This document shows, piece by piece, positions 31,812-32,394 of a DNA stretch of 32,394 nucleotides (its first letter is position 1; each line of letters begins with the position of its first letter). Under the pieces are notes generated by a model, which saw nothing but the letters and a program-made list of their open reading frames with translations, had not been told where the DNA came from and searched no databases. Source of the DNA: Dichomitus squalens LYAD-421 SS1 (Eukaryota > Basidiomycota > Agaricomycetes > Polyporales > Polyporaceae); the NCBI RefSeq assembly GCF_000275845.1, contig NW_006766927.1, forward strand, positions 134,131 to 166,524, given 5' to 3'. Made by a program: the position numbers and the translations under genes.

Positions 31812-32383
31812 TGTCGCGGCGACTAGGCGCGTAGACTCAAGTCGACGTTCGGCGACGACCCCGTAGGCGAGCGGCAAGGAGCCGAAAGGGAGAAGAAAGA
31901 GAGGGAGAGGGATAAACGCAACAAGAAACTCGACGGGGCAGAGCGGAGGCCGGCACGACGGCACAAGACCTACGAAGCTAGTCTTCACGCAGACAGCGAC
32001 AGACTAGTCCCAATGACCAAGTTATACATTAGCACTCGAAGGGAAGTACAACGCTATGGTCACTCACCTAGTCCCAATGACCAAGAGGTCGAGATGGGGA
32101 CTAGGGAGCGCCTAGGGGGGTCCTTATATACTAGAAGGGCTGCTTAGCAACCAAGGGCAAGGCACGAGAGCGAGGCAGTGAAGATGACAAAGGGAGAACA
32201 AAGGGCGAGAAAGAAAAGGCAAGGGCATGGCGATCACGGGAACGTAGCATGCGGTTGTGGGAACGTATCTACAGTGTCCAAACTGGGATGAGCTAGGAAA
32301 GGAAACGGTCCGGAAATGGAAGGTGGGCGTCAGAGGGAAGGGAATGGGCGGCAAAAAGGGGCGTCTGTCCAACGTCCGTGACA
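31812..32383 (-). mobile_element. Probable LTR of a Ty3/Gypsy-like retrotransposon
   Basis: Read on the minus strand, a purine tract GAGGGGGG touching the window edge (32394-32387) is followed by TGTCACGG (from 32383), as in a polypurine tract plus LTR start. A TATATAAGG promoter-like box is at 32130-32122. The LTR could end at the ACA of 31814-31812, followed by a TATCAGTGCC sequence (~31805-31796) that loosely resembles a primer-binding site. The boundaries are guesses. The second LTR and the internal region would lie outside the window or have been lost, and no protein domain is visible. The tRNA-Gln gene ends only ~230 bp away in the opposite orientation. Confidence 0.45.
32004..32085 (+). 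repeat. Pair of 18-bp direct repeats inside the candidate LTR
   Basis: CTAGTCCCAATGACCAAG occurs at 32004-32021 and again at 32068-32085, a period of 64 bases. GGGACTAGG at 32097-32105 is an inverted partial match. The repeats lie downstream of the TATATAAGG box in transcript orientation. Confidence 0.8.
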
Positions 32384-32394
32384 TTACCCCCCTC

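Noticed and set aside
31518..31988. 156-codon minus-strand frame across the tRNA-Gln and candidate LTR
   Set aside because: It reads through the antisense of the tRNA and has no gag- or pol-like motif.

Overview
The window looks like nuclear DNA of a filamentous basidiomycete, most likely an agaricomycete. The genes are broken by many 50-100 nt introns with GTRNGT-type donors and CTRAY-like branch sites. The gene set fits as well: a class I hydrophobin, fungal Zn2Cys6 regulator, GH31 alpha-glucosidase, Rap1 with tandem Myb domains and a Cnn_1N/Mto1-type spindle-pole coiled-coil protein. All exon models below were joined by hand from splice consensus plus reading-frame continuity and family similarity; no transcript data were available.

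Layout, left to right: a ~0.63-kb inverted-repeat element at the edge (1-634); an unrecognised Ser/Pro-rich protein (1141-2379, +); ~3.7 kb without a convincing gene; a transcription factor with two Zn2Cys6 clusters (6099-8236, -); a divergently placed gamma-tubulin-complex anchor (9371-12939, +); a classical short-chain dehydrogenase/reductase (13312-14672, -); a 715-bp DNA element with a perfect 9-bp target duplication (14881-15595); a Ser/Thr protein kinase (16377-18909, -); a gene-poor stretch holding a doubtful small membrane protein and a 66-bp miniature relative of the same element (20676-20741); a class I hydrophobin with a broken splice donor and a missing cysteine (21495-21940, +); Rap1 (22434-26685, +); a secreted GH31 alpha-glucosidase (27624-30684, -); an intron-containing tRNA-Gln (31497-31585, +); and a probable LTR of a Ty3/Gypsy-like retroelement on the minus strand, running to the right edge.

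The genes do not form a metabolic cluster: housekeeping functions (telomere, spindle pole, kinase) are interspersed with lifestyle genes (hydrophobin, secreted glucosidase, SDR, regulator). The most notable points are (i) the tandem Zn2Cys6 clusters with identical cysteine spacing and intron positions, (ii) two GC-AG introns sharing the donor GCGAGT, (iii) a hydrophobin carrying two independent lesions, and (iv) two size variants of an uncharacterised element, each with its own intact 9-bp duplication.
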